NCBI GenBank assembly: GCA_964554105.1
Contig: CAZKNF010000005.1
Coordinates: forward strand, 37,376-101,375
Reading direction: 5' to 3'
DNA length: 64,000 nt
From: CAZKNF01 sp964554105
Lineage (GTDB): Bacteria > Bacteroidota > Rhodothermia > Rhodothermales > VXPQ01
Shown: positions 27,763-36,154 of the stretch, piece by piece
How the letters are laid out: each line of letters starts with the position of its first letter
How positions within the stretch are numbered: position 1 is the first letter of the stretch
Program-made: the position numbers and the translations under genes
The notes under the pieces: generated by a model
What the model saw: the letters and a program-made list of their open reading frames with translations, nothing else
Told to the model about the DNA's origin: nothing
Databases searched by the model: none

Positions 27763-28449
27763 ATGACGAAAGCACGCATTATAGACGTCCGCCACGGCAT
27801 TTTGAAAAAGAACGACGAACTGGCCCATGCGCTGCGCCGTCGGTTTGAAGCCGCAAACACCTTCGTAGTGAACCTGGTCTCGAGCCCGGGATCCGGCAAA
27901 ACGATGCTGCTCGAGCGCACACTGCAGGCGTTGCAAGCGGACGCACGCGTGGCCGCACTCGTAGGCGACCTCGCAACGGAGAACGACGCAACTCGCCTGG
28001 CCCGGAGCGGCGCCGCCGTTCGACAGATCAGCACCGGCACGACGTGCCACCTGGAGGCGGAAATGATCGGCGACGCACTCGACGGATGGAATCTCGACGA
28101 CATCGATATCCTCTTTATCGAAAACGTAGGTAATCTCGTCTGCCCGGCCTCCTATGACCTGGGAGAAAATCTGCGCGCCGTCCTCTTTTCAGTCACCGAA
28201 GGCGAGGACAAACCGCTGAAATATCCGACGATCTTCAACACGGCCGACCTCGCCGTCGTCACGAAAATCGACATCGCCGAAGCCGTCGAATTCGATTGCA
28301 TCTCCGCATACGAGAACATTAATCGGGTGCGGCCGGACCTTCCAGTCGTCGAAACCTCCGCTAAAACGGGCGAGGGAATGTCGGCATGGATCTCTGCACT
28401 CCGGACCGCGCGGCAAGTGCCCGAGCAATCCGTCGTTGGAGCGGCGTGA
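27763..28449 (+). CDS. hypB: Hydrogenase maturation GTPase HypB
   Basis: 228 aa SIMIBI GTPase. P-loop SSPGSGKT, ENVGNLVCPASYDLGE with the metal-binding Cys, and TKIDIAEA (NKxD-like) are visible. There is no N-terminal poly-His nickel-storage stretch, so it is a minimal HypB. It drives nickel insertion with HypA. The stop overlaps the next start by one base (TGATG). Confidence 0.96.
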   Translation: MTKARIIDVRHGILKKNDELAHALRRRFEAANTFVVNLVSSPGSGKTMLLERTLQALQADARVAALVGDLATENDATRLARSGAAVRQISTGTTCHLEAEMIGDALDGWNLDDIDILFIENVGNLVCPASYDLGENLRAVLFSVTEGEDKPLKYPTIFNTADLAVVTKIDIAEAVEFDCISAYENINRVRPDLPVVETSAKTGEGMSAWISALRTARQVPEQSVVGAA

Positions 28450-28826
28450 TGGATTCTCTCATGAAGCTGATCAATCTCACGGGCCGTTCATTCTCGATCT
28501 TCGACACGCAGGGGGATCCGGTGGATTTCGCGCCCGATCCGCGCTACGTGGGGCTGGTCGCGATCGGTGAGCACCGGTCCGTGAAAGATGACACCGGCCA
28601 CGAGTTTTCGCTGAATGTACGCCGTGTACGCGGCGTCAAAGGCATGCCCGATCCGGAGAATGGGGTGATGTACGTTGTACCGGTCGAGGTCGCGATGGCG
28701 CTCCAGGAGGATCGCGACGACGTCGCGTATCTGGCAGAGGAGGCCGATGTACGCGTCGCCGGCGGATCTCGACGTCGAATCTCCCATCTCCGACGAACGC
28801 TGCGGACACGGCACGTGGAGGCTTAA
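28449..28826 (+). CDS. Conserved-looking hypothetical protein between hypB and the nickel transporter
   Basis: 125 aa from ATG 28449, which overlaps the hypB stop by one base. N-terminus MKLINLTGRSFSIFDTQGDPVDFAPDPRYVG suggests a beta-rich soluble domain, followed by VMYVVPVEVAMALQEDRDDVAYLAEEADVR and a basic tail RRRISHLRRTLRTRH. No cysteines, no signal. I do not recognise the family. Its place inside the maturation operon suggests a role in nickel handling or hydrogenase assembly, by context only. Confidence 0.7.
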   Translation: MDSLMKLINLTGRSFSIFDTQGDPVDFAPDPRYVGLVAIGEHRSVKDDTGHEFSLNVRRVRGVKGMPDPENGVMYVVPVEVAMALQEDRDDVAYLAEEADVRVAGGSRRRISHLRRTLRTRHVEA

Positions 28827-28843
28827 AAAGAAGGAGGATCTAC

Positions 28844-29515
28844 ATGGATGCTGTCATTCCGGCTGCTTTCGCTCTCGGATTTTTGAGTGGATTCCGCCAC
28901 GCTTTCGAGCCCGATCACGTCATCGCCGTCTCGACCCTTCTGCACGAAGAGCCGAAGCTTACTTCCGCGCTGCGCACCGGCCTCGCCTGGGGAGCCGGCC
29001 ACACGACCGTCCTTTTCGCAGGCGTGGTCGTCGTCAGCGCACTCGGACTACAGATCACGCCGGAGCATTCAGCACTGCTCGAACTCCCGGTCGCGGCCAT
29101 GCTGATCCTCCTCGGCATCTGGACGATCGTCACGAGCTTTCATCGTGTGAGGGGACTTCGAAAGCACACGCACGACGGCATTCCACACTACCACGTCGGC
29201 CGACATCCCCATCCGCATCGGTTTACGAGCACCTCCCGTGGCTATTCGGTTGGATTGGTCCACGGTTTTGCCGGTAGCGGCGCTCTGCTTCTCCTCGTCG
29301 CGGCCACGCTGCCGTCGGCACCGCTCAGCGCTCTCTACGCGCTGATTTTCGGGGTTGGCTCACTCATCGGTATGGCCATTGTCACGACCGCGCTCGCCGT
29401 CCCCCTCCTCGCCGCGCAGGCGCGCCCCTACCTCTTCAATACACTGACCGGCCTCTGCGGTGCACTGAGCGTCGCACTCGGGATATTCGTCGCGAGTGAC
29501 GTGCTGCTCCTCTAG
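28844..29515 (+). CDS. NicO/UreH-type nickel (or cobalt) membrane transporter
   Basis: 223 aa, about six transmembrane segments. The first helix carries RHAFEPDHVIAV, equivalent to the HX4DH nickel-binding signature of NiCoT/UreH proteins. A cytoplasmic or periplasmic loop near residues 106-128 is His-rich (HTHDGIPHYHVGRHPHPHR), fit to gather metal ions. Start at ATG 28844 after an AAGGAGG site. Its position after hypA-hypB indicates nickel uptake for the hydrogenase. Cobalt or a HupE-like role is less likely. Confidence 0.85.
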   Translation: MDAVIPAAFALGFLSGFRHAFEPDHVIAVSTLLHEEPKLTSALRTGLAWGAGHTTVLFAGVVVVSALGLQITPEHSALLELPVAAMLILLGIWTIVTSFHRVRGLRKHTHDGIPHYHVGRHPHPHRFTSTSRGYSVGLVHGFAGSGALLLLVAATLPSAPLSALYALIFGVGSLIGMAIVTTALAVPLLAAQARPYLFNTLTGLCGALSVALGIFVASDVLLL

Positions 29516-29524
29516 CATCTATTT

Positions 29525-31789
29525 CTAGCCCTGTGCTGCACACGACGCGATGGCCGCCTGGCCGAGGCTAACGCCGCCGTCGTTGCATGGCACCGCTTGA
29601 TTGGTCCAGATCGACCGTCCTTCGCCAATCGCTTCGGCAAGCTGCCCGAGCAGCAGCCGGTTCTGGAAGACTCCGCCCGAAACCACGATCTCCTCGAGCC
29701 CGCGCTCGACGCAAACCTCTTCCGCTCGGTGCGCGAGTCCGGCCGCCAGACCTTGATGGAATGCACGGGCCACGTCCTCCACCGGCCGACCCTGCAGACG
29801 ATCCGAAATGATCCCCTCAAGCATAGGACGGAAATCGAGATCTGGAAACGGATAGGCCTCCGCGACCGTGGATCGCTGTGCGCACTGCTCGAGCCAGATC
29901 GCCGCCTGGCCCTCGTAGGTAATTGACCGGGTGAAGCCGCAGAGCGCCGCCGCCGCATCGAAGAGTCGTCCGAAGGACGTCGTCCTGAATACGCGCACGT
30001 CCCTTTCCAACAGCTCTCGCGCGGCACGGTATACGTCAGAAAAGTTGAACGGCGGAGCAGACAAATCTGGCAAATCGTCGAGTTCGGCCAAAAATCCAGC
30101 GGCGGCCTGGACGGGATGACGTGCCGCAGCATCCCCACCGGGCAGCCGCGCCTCAAGGAGATGGTCTACGCGCTCAAACCCAGCGGCAGCGCTGCCGGCA
30201 AACAATTCTCCACCCCAGATGGCACCGTCATCGCCGTATCCCGTCCCATCCAGCGCGATCCCAAGGACCTCGACGTCCAGGGCGTCACGTTCTGCCAGAA
30301 CGGATGCCAGATGCGCCCGATGGTGCTGTACGGCGATACGCTCCGCGCCCATTTCCACGGCCTCTAGCGTCGATGTGTACTGGGGATGCATGTCGTGTAC
30401 GACCAGCAGGTCGTCCGAAGGCACATCGTACATATCTCGTAGATCCGCAATGGTCTCTCGAAAGGCGGTCAACGCCCCGAAATCCGCGAGATCTCCAATG
30501 TGCTGGCTCACATATGCCTCACCCCCGACTACGAGCGTTACCACATTCTTCAGGTCGGCACCCACCGCGAGAATAGGCCGTGCCACGGGCAAGACAGCCG
30601 CGGGGGCGGGTGCGAAGCCCCGAGATCGGCGAACGATCGCCGGACCAAGCGGTCCGACCTGCACAACCGAATCTTCTACACGCCGCGCAATGGGCCGTGC
30701 ACCCACGAGAAAAACATCCGCGATTTCTTGCAGCCTTTCCATCGCGTCATCGTCCTCGTAGGCGATCGGCTCGCTGGACCTGTTCGCGCTCGTCATGACG
30801 AGTGCGCTCGGCGCTGCGGCATCGAAGAGGAGATAGTGGAGCGGCGCATACGCGAGCATCACCCCCACCTCACCGAGCCCGGGAGCAACACCGGGAAGCA
30901 TCCGAAGCGCAGGCGCCACCACGATGGGCCGCGCTGCAGATTCCAGCATTCGGCGAGCCACTTCCGACAAATCGACCAGATCGTCTGCAGCGTCGGCATT
31001 GGAGACCATAACCGCGAACGGCTTCTCTTTGCGAAACTTCCGTTCGCGCAGGCGTCGGACTGCGGCCGCATTTGCAGCGTCGCAGACGAGGTGATAGCCC
31101 CCGAGACCCTTCACGGCGAGAATTGCGCCAACTCGCAGGCGGCGCGCCGCCTCGACGATGGCCTGCTCGCCGGACGCGGCCGTCCTGCCGTCCGGTAGGA
31201 CGAGATCATACGTTGGGCCGCACGCCGGACAGGCCGTAGGCTGCGCGTGGAAGCGGCGATCTTCCGGGTCCTCATACTCTTCCCGGCACGCGGAGCACAT
31301 GCTCCAATCCCGCATCGTCGTGAGGGCGCGATCATACGGAAGCCGCCGGATGATGCTGTAGCGCGGACCGCAATTCGTGCAATTGATGTACGGATATCCA
31401 ACACGTCTATCCTCCGGATCCCGCATTTCTGCAAGACAGCCGTCACACACACAAAGATCGGGCGATACCCGGACGGTTGGCCGTACACGCCGTTCACTTG
31501 CTGCAATGTGAAAATCAGGCCGGCCGTCCACCATGCACCGCCTGGTTTCGATTCGGGCGACCGTCGCGGCACGGGGTGCCTCGACATCGATCCGGGTAAC
31601 AAACTGCTCAAGCAGGCCGGACGGCCCCTCTACATGAATTTCTACCCCTGCATCCGCGTTTCGGACCCAGCCGGTCAGACCGTGACGCTGCGCGAGCCTG
31701 TAGATGAACGGACGGAATCCAACACCCTGGATGGTGCCGCGGACGAGAATGCGCCGTGCCTCTACGTCTCCGGGGGACTCACGTAACAT
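29525..31789 (-). CDS. hypF: Carbamoyltransferase HypF
   Basis: 754 aa from ATG 31789; a start at 31852 would overlap the glutaredoxin-like gene far more. HypF converts carbamoyl phosphate to carbamoyl adenylate and loads HypE. Domains in order: acylphosphatase-like (VRGTIQGVGFRPF), two zinc-finger-like segments (CVCDGCLAEM...CTNCGPRYS; CSACREEY...CPACGP), YrdC-like (RKFRKEKPFAVM) and Kae1-like (HDMHPQYTST, QHHRAHLASVLAE, GVFQNRLL). It completes the HypA-F set. Overlaps the upstream gene by 28 bases. Confidence 0.96.
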   Translation of the reverse strand: MLRESPGDVEARRILVRGTIQGVGFRPFIYRLAQRHGLTGWVRNADAGVEIHVEGPSGLLEQFVTRIDVEAPRAATVARIETRRCMVDGRPDFHIAASERRVRPTVRVSPDLCVCDGCLAEMRDPEDRRVGYPYINCTNCGPRYSIIRRLPYDRALTTMRDWSMCSACREEYEDPEDRRFHAQPTACPACGPTYDLVLPDGRTAASGEQAIVEAARRLRVGAILAVKGLGGYHLVCDAANAAAVRRLRERKFRKEKPFAVMVSNADAADDLVDLSEVARRMLESAARPIVVAPALRMLPGVAPGLGEVGVMLAYAPLHYLLFDAAAPSALVMTSANRSSEPIAYEDDDAMERLQEIADVFLVGARPIARRVEDSVVQVGPLGPAIVRRSRGFAPAPAAVLPVARPILAVGADLKNVVTLVVGGEAYVSQHIGDLADFGALTAFRETIADLRDMYDVPSDDLLVVHDMHPQYTSTLEAVEMGAERIAVQHHRAHLASVLAERDALDVEVLGIALDGTGYGDDGAIWGGELFAGSAAAGFERVDHLLEARLPGGDAAARHPVQAAAGFLAELDDLPDLSAPPFNFSDVYRAARELLERDVRVFRTTSFGRLFDAAAALCGFTRSITYEGQAAIWLEQCAQRSTVAEAYPFPDLDFRPMLEGIISDRLQGRPVEDVARAFHQGLAAGLAHRAEEVCVERGLEEIVVSGGVFQNRLLLGQLAEAIGEGRSIWTNQAVPCNDGGVSLGQAAIASCAAQG

Positions 31790-32019
31790 CCGCGCCCTCC
31801 CATTCCGATCTGTACGACCTTTCCATTCTCCACTAGAACCGGAACCATGCACTGCCCCCCGGTCAGTTCTATCATCCGCCGTAGCGCAACGCTGTCGTCC
31901 TCCACGTCATACTCTTCGAATTCGATGCCACGCCACAGCAGATCCTCGCGCATGTCAGCCGTATACCCGCACGAGGCGGTGCCGAACAGCTCCCGACCTT
32001 TAGACTCATCCTCCGGCAT
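31762..32019 (-). CDS. Small glutaredoxin-like protein (Uxx-star-like)
   Basis: 85 aa from ATG 32019 (MPEDESKG); an upstream in-frame start lies within the SIS gene. Thioredoxin-fold signature: LFGTASCGYTADMREDLLWRG with active-site CGYT (CxxT), then FEEYDVEDD and VPVLVENGKVVQIG. It ends GCYVSPPET with an extra Cys near the C-terminus. This shape matches the small UXX-star (seleno)protein families; here the residue is Cys. It overlaps the SIS gene by 14 bases and hypF by 28, so it is expressed with both. A redox role in hydrogenase maturation is an inference from context. Confidence 0.8.
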   Translation of the reverse strand: MPEDESKGRELFGTASCGYTADMREDLLWRGIEFEEYDVEDDSVALRRMIELTGGQCMVPVLVENGKVVQIGMGGRGCYVSPPET

Positions 32020-33229
32020 CCGAATCCTCACTCTCGAATGGATCAATGGAATTATATAAATCGTCTTCCAGGACGTCACGCAGCACGTGGTACATGGATG
32101 CGTGAATTTCCTGGATCCTGGGGATGTAGTCGCAGTCGACTACCAGGGCATGATCAGCGAGGCCGCGGCGGGCAATCTCACCGCCGTCGTATCCGAGGAA
32201 CGCGATCGACAGCAACCCCCGCTTCCGTGCCTCCTCCAGCGCAGCAATAATGTTTCTCGAGCCGCCGCTCGTCGAAAACGCTACGATGACGTCACCTTCA
32301 GCGGCGTGGGCGATAAGCTGGCGGAGAAATATGGCGTCCGAACCGATGTCGTTGGCGACCGCGCTCAAATTCGCCGGCTCAAGTGAAAGGGAGATCGCGG
32401 CGACAGGTTTTCGGCCATCCGGCGGCATCACGCAGTCAATGGCGAAATCGTTGGCATCTGTCGCGGAGCCGCCGTTTCCGAAGGCAATCACCTTTCCACC
32501 GGCCCGCGTTCGTGCTCGCAGATCAACCGCTGCTTCGGCCAGCCGGACAGAGAGCGCATCCGCCGCGCTCGCACGAAGCCGCTCATCCTCACGCGCCTTG
32601 GCGACAATAGACGCCGCTACATCTTCCTGGACCTCCGTGGTATCCTGCCTCTGCGACCCTAAAAACGGATAGAGAAAACTCGACTCACCGACGTCGTGTC
32701 CCAATTCACGGTGCTCGAAGAAAACGTGTACAGTTTCCCAGAGCGTATGATAGAGGATCTCGGTCATCTCTTGGTGGATGAACGCGTCCGGCGATGCCGC
32801 CAGAGCGGCGTAATGTCCGATACGGCCGGGAAGGGCAAGCGTCAGCACGCCCCGGTTGTGGATTCGCGACAGAACGGCTTCAACCTCTGGATCACCCCCC
32901 GGAGGGCCGAATCCCATGACGATATCCTCATCACGCACCATCGGCATCACGCCTTCCGGAAAATATGGGCTCAGATCGATCGCCGGGAGCGCACGCTTGC
33001 CGACAATGACAGGGTGTACAAACTCGACGGAAACGTGCTGCGCATCCGTCGCATAGGGTCCTCGCCCGAACGCAAGCAGCCGCCCACCAGATTCAAAGCG
33101 CGTTGCCATGGCGCGGCAGACAGCACTCAAACGTGCGGCCTCATCCGGAAAAAACGATGATGACACCGCATTGCGCTCGTGCAGCTTCTCCCGAATTAGC
33201 CTCGCAATCACCTCGGTTCCATCCCTCAT
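32006..33229 (-). CDS. Tandem SIS-domain protein (phosphoheptose isomerase-like)
   Basis: 407 aa from ATG 33229 (a TTG at 33244 is possible). Two GmhA-like SIS domains: residues about 30-190 with AFGRGPYATDAQHVSVEF, and about 215-400 with AFGNGGSATDANDFAID and the sugar-phosphate loop AFSTSGGSRNI. In the first copy the STSGGS loop is replaced by FGPPGGDPE, so it may be structural only. No lipopolysaccharide heptose genes are nearby. SIS proteins beside hypF are, from memory, common in actinobacterial hydrogenase loci. Substrate unknown. Confidence 0.85.
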   Translation of the reverse strand: MRDGTEVIARLIREKLHERNAVSSSFFPDEAARLSAVCRAMATRFESGGRLLAFGRGPYATDAQHVSVEFVHPVIVGKRALPAIDLSPYFPEGVMPMVRDEDIVMGFGPPGGDPEVEAVLSRIHNRGVLTLALPGRIGHYAALAASPDAFIHQEMTEILYHTLWETVHVFFEHRELGHDVGESSFLYPFLGSQRQDTTEVQEDVAASIVAKAREDERLRASAADALSVRLAEAAVDLRARTRAGGKVIAFGNGGSATDANDFAIDCVMPPDGRKPVAAISLSLEPANLSAVANDIGSDAIFLRQLIAHAAEGDVIVAFSTSGGSRNIIAALEEARKRGLLSIAFLGYDGGEIARRGLADHALVVDCDYIPRIQEIHASMYHVLRDVLEDDLYNSIDPFESEDSDAGG

Positions 33230-33289
33230 CTCACCCAGTCTCAAACCTCAGGATATGAAACTCACAGGCCGGACTTCAATCCTCATGCC

Positions 33290-34321
33290 TCACCGTTCAA
33301 CGCGGCCCGACCCGCTGCCCCGCGCCAATTTTTCTACCTCTTCGACGCTGACGAGATTGAAGTCACCTGGAATCGTTTGCTTGAGACACGATGCAGCGAC
33401 TCCGAATTCCAGGGCCGCACGCGTATCGTCTTTCGTTAGCAAACCGTAGATCAATCCGCTCGCAAACGAATCCCCGCCACCGACGCGATCCACGATCTGA
33501 ATGTCGTATCGCTGAGATCGATACGGCTCAACACAATCGCGGTCGTCGTGCAAAATAGCGCTCCATCCATTTCGCGAGGCCGAAAAGCTCTCTCGTAGCG
33601 TGATCGCGACCGATCGAAATCCGTACTCCTCGCGCATCCGGCGTGCGGCGTCAAAATAGGCGCCCTCGTCTAGCTCGCCGGATTCGACATCACCACCGAT
33701 CTGAACGCCGAGACACTTGTCTGCATCCTCCTCATTCGCTATGCAGACATCGACGCATTCCATCAATCCATTCATAATCTCTCGCGCCTCCTCGACCGAC
33801 CAGAGCTTCGCGCGATAGTTCAAGTCGCAGCTAACGGTCGCGCCCGCCTCTCGCGCGGCACGGCAGGCTGCCTCGACGCATGCCTGAGCATTCGCTCCAA
33901 GAGCAGGGGTGATTCCCGTCCAGTGAAACCATGAGGCGTCGGCGAAGACGGTTTCCCAGTCTACCTCATCAGGAGTGAGCGTCGTGATCGCGGAATGTGC
34001 GCGGTCGTATTCAACTTTCGAGGGACGCTGACTGGCTCCCGTCTCGAGATAGTAAATCCCCAGCCGATCACCCGCCCGTACGATGTATTCGTCTCGTACG
34101 CCGTACTGCCGGATGTGATTGACGCACGTCTGGCCAATCTCATTGCGAGGAATTTTGGAGATGAAATAACTCGCCAGACCATAGTTCGATAGGGCGACAG
34201 CTACGTTCGCTTCACCACCCCCAAACGTCACGTCGAATGAATGCGTCTGTCTGATGCGCGAATATCCCGGTGGAGACAATCTGAGCATGATCTCTCCAAA
34301 CGTGACGACTTTCTCCGGCAT
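33290..34321 (-). CDS. kdgK: 2-keto-3-deoxygluconate kinase (PfkB family)
   Basis: 343 aa ribokinase-fold sugar kinase. N-terminal FGEIMLRLSPPG and GGGEANVAVAL, and the C-terminal ATP/catalytic motif DRVGGGDSFASGLIYG with the base Asp. The N-terminal pattern fits KDG kinase, which phosphorylates the product of mannonate dehydratase (uxuA, 15405-16439) to KDPG. A different PfkB specificity cannot be excluded from sequence alone. It lies 45 bases beyond the hydrogenase locus. Confidence 0.85.
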   Translation of the reverse strand: MPEKVVTFGEIMLRLSPPGYSRIRQTHSFDVTFGGGEANVAVALSNYGLASYFISKIPRNEIGQTCVNHIRQYGVRDEYIVRAGDRLGIYYLETGASQRPSKVEYDRAHSAITTLTPDEVDWETVFADASWFHWTGITPALGANAQACVEAACRAAREAGATVSCDLNYRAKLWSVEEAREIMNGLMECVDVCIANEEDADKCLGVQIGGDVESGELDEGAYFDAARRMREEYGFRSVAITLRESFSASRNGWSAILHDDRDCVEPYRSQRYDIQIVDRVGGGDSFASGLIYGLLTKDDTRAALEFGVAASCLKQTIPGDFNLVSVEEVEKLARGSGSGRVER

Positions 34322-34434
34322 ATCGATAGGATTCGGGGTGATGTCGGGTGATGTTCGGGTGGTATCAAACTATATCACGAGCACCGGCCGCAACCGGGCA
34401 ATCCGACGGCACGACTGCTGCATGACGGTCCATC

Positions 34435-35274
34435 TCAGTCATCGAGATCGACTGTTGCAAGAACCGGCAGATGATCGGACGCCTTGCGCGCCGCAGGCGT
34501 ATCGTGAGATCGAAGCGATCGAACGTTTGCTCCCCTCGCATAGATGCGGTCGAGCGCCAGAACCGGCCTCGTAGACGGAAAGCTCGACGGCCAGGCGTCG
34601 TTGTGATGCAGGATGGTAAACTCCCGTTCCAGCGTCCGAGTCGCCGGACATCGGCGCCACGCATTCATATCACCCAGCAAAATAACAGCATCCTGGAGCG
34701 CTTCGTGATCGAGGAGCGATTCTACCTGCCGTTTGCGTGTGCGATCGACGATGGCCAGGTGGGTCGACACGATCGAGACGGAGGCGCCATCGCCCTCGAA
34801 CTGCGTCACAATCGCCGATCGCTGCTCGAACCGGCTCAGGCTCAAATCAACCGTAAACGTGGACTTCACCGGCCAGCGAGAGAGGATGGCATTGCCCAGT
34901 TCGCCGTGCCGATGCTGCCGCGTCGAGACGCTCGTTAGGTGATAACCCAGTTCGTCAGCTAGAATTTCGAGAGGATCCTCGGCGTCGAACGGACGGAGGA
35001 CTTCCTGAAGCGCAATGATTTCGACATCCAGCTCCGAAATGACCTGGCCCGCCAGTTCGGGATTCCAACGCGACCCGCCGGCTACACCTGTCCATCGGTG
35101 CACGTTGTATGTGGCCACCTCGAACACAGATGTCGGCACAGCATGCGAAGCAGGATCGTCCGGAATCCTCGTGACGGCGACGTAGGGCTCCTGATCACGC
35201 AAGAGCGCCCGCCGTTCCGTACGAAGACCATCCTGAAATAGAGATGCTATCGAAGAGATCGCCTTTTGAGTCAT
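34435..35274 (-). CDS. Endonuclease/exonuclease/phosphatase family protein
   Basis: 279 aa. EEP-fold metal-dependent hydrolase with ATYNVHRWTG (Asn metal ligand), IIALQEVLRPF (Glu), VSTHLAIVDRTRKRQVESL (His), LLGDMNAW (Asp/Asn) and ASDHLPVLATV (Asp/His). No signal peptide, so it is cytosolic. In many bacteria such a gene lies with phospholipase-like or cardiolipin synthase genes; none is seen here. Substrate (DNA, phospholipid or inositol phosphate) cannot be told. Confidence 0.88.
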   Translation of the reverse strand: MTQKAISSIASLFQDGLRTERRALLRDQEPYVAVTRIPDDPASHAVPTSVFEVATYNVHRWTGVAGGSRWNPELAGQVISELDVEIIALQEVLRPFDAEDPLEILADELGYHLTSVSTRQHRHGELGNAILSRWPVKSTFTVDLSLSRFEQRSAIVTQFEGDGASVSIVSTHLAIVDRTRKRQVESLLDHEALQDAVILLGDMNAWRRCPATRTLEREFTILHHNDAWPSSFPSTRPVLALDRIYARGANVRSLRSHDTPAARKASDHLPVLATVDLDD

Positions 35275-35456
35275 CCAGTGGTTGTCAAACCTCTCAGATT
35301 ATCAGATCCTTATCCGTCCACTCAGTCCACGCAATGCGCGTTGTCGTACGCCGATCGACGCAGCCGGGATTCCACGCAATCTCCGCAATCAGAGCCAATG
35401 AAGTGGCTGCTGTCCGGCGTTCGTTGCGAGCCCTTCACAACACACATTTCTTCGGT
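35275..35456. other. Left flank of second scaffold gap, no gene seen
   Basis: 182 bp between the EEP gene start and the gap. A minus-strand frame runs through it but has no family features and no ATG visible outside the gap. Confidence 0.4.
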
Positions 35457-35556
35457 NNNNNNNNNNNNNNNNNNNNNNNNNNNNNNNNNNNNNNNNNNNN
35501 NNNNNNNNNNNNNNNNNNNNNNNNNNNNNNNNNNNNNNNNNNNNNNNNNNNNNNNN
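35457..35556. other. Scaffold gap of 100 N
   Basis: Exactly 100 N. Unlike the first gap, the flanks share no duplication, so sequence of unknown length may be missing. It cuts the 3' end of a DUF493 gene. Confidence 0.98.
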
Positions 35557-35834
35557 AGTGAAATTACGTCTTCCACCTCGGCTGCCGCATCATACACGGC
35601 AATGACCTCATCACTCGAGTGCATTTCCATGCGTGCGGTAACGCTCACATAGTTGCCCTTGCGCGATTCGCGAACCTCGACGGGATGATGGCCGAACACA
35701 TGCTTCAGCGCATCCAGGTTCGAGCTCGGCACGATGAACTTGAACAGATACTCGCTCGGAAAGTCAATCTGATCTTCGAGCAATTCCTGAAACCGATCCC
35801 ACCACTCCCGGCCTGCTCTCGACAGATGTTGCAT
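35557..35834 (-). CDS. DUF493 (YbeD-like) protein, 3' end in gap
   Basis: 92 residues are readable from ATG 35834: DQIDFPSEYLFKFIVPSS, then FGHHPVEVRESRKGNYVSVTARM, then YDAAAEVEDVIS and the first two bases of a Leu codon (CT) before the gap. DUF493 proteins usually end within a residue or two of such a sequence, so only the last codon and stop are probably missing. It is a small ACT-like ferredoxin-fold protein of regulatory type in proteobacteria (binds lipoyl-related or unknown partners; function not settled). Confidence 0.85.
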
Positions 35835-36154
35835 TCATTCGTACTACTTCGTTCTACACATTTTCAGAATATTATATACGCTCTGCGATTCGGATCGTTC
35901 GTGCGCTCGAGAGCTTCAAAAGCACCCTGCGGCGTATATTTCTAGGAGCCCGCGCGTCCGCTATCAGGACTATCAAGAGCCCGCACGCCCGCTACCGGTG
36001 ACATGATGGTCACAAGCCGGCAGAGTCTGACGAATTCGTGCGCCGTACTATTATCGACGAAGTTGCGGAACACTCAAAAACAGGTAGAAAATCACCCTAT
36101 TTCGTCGTCTGCGGCACGTGACGACGAACCCTACCGCAAGCAATCAAGACACCA
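35835..36154. other. Intergenic region between DUF493 gene and methyltransferase
   Basis: 320 bp between divergent genes. It holds an imperfect 20-bp direct repeat (GAGCCCGCGCGTCCGCTATC near 35946 and a copy with three changes 33 bases on) and the inverted repeat at 36101-36128. No protein-coding frame is convincing. Confidence 0.5.
36101..36128. promoter_or_regulatory. 9-bp perfect inverted repeat upstream of methyltransferase gene
   Basis: TTCGTCGTC and GACGACGAA separated by ten bases, 26 bases before the ATG at 36155. No U-tract follows, so a 5'-UTR hairpin or an operator is more likely than a terminator. Confidence 0.45.

Noticed and set aside
31790..31852. Longer HypF start
   Set aside because: It would overlap the glutaredoxin-like gene by about 90 bases; ATG 31789 keeps the acylphosphatase domain whole.
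35322..35834. A 170-aa frame joining both sides of the second gap
   Set aside because: The gap length is a placeholder, and DUF493 should end within a residue or two of the gap edge; the left part has no family features.
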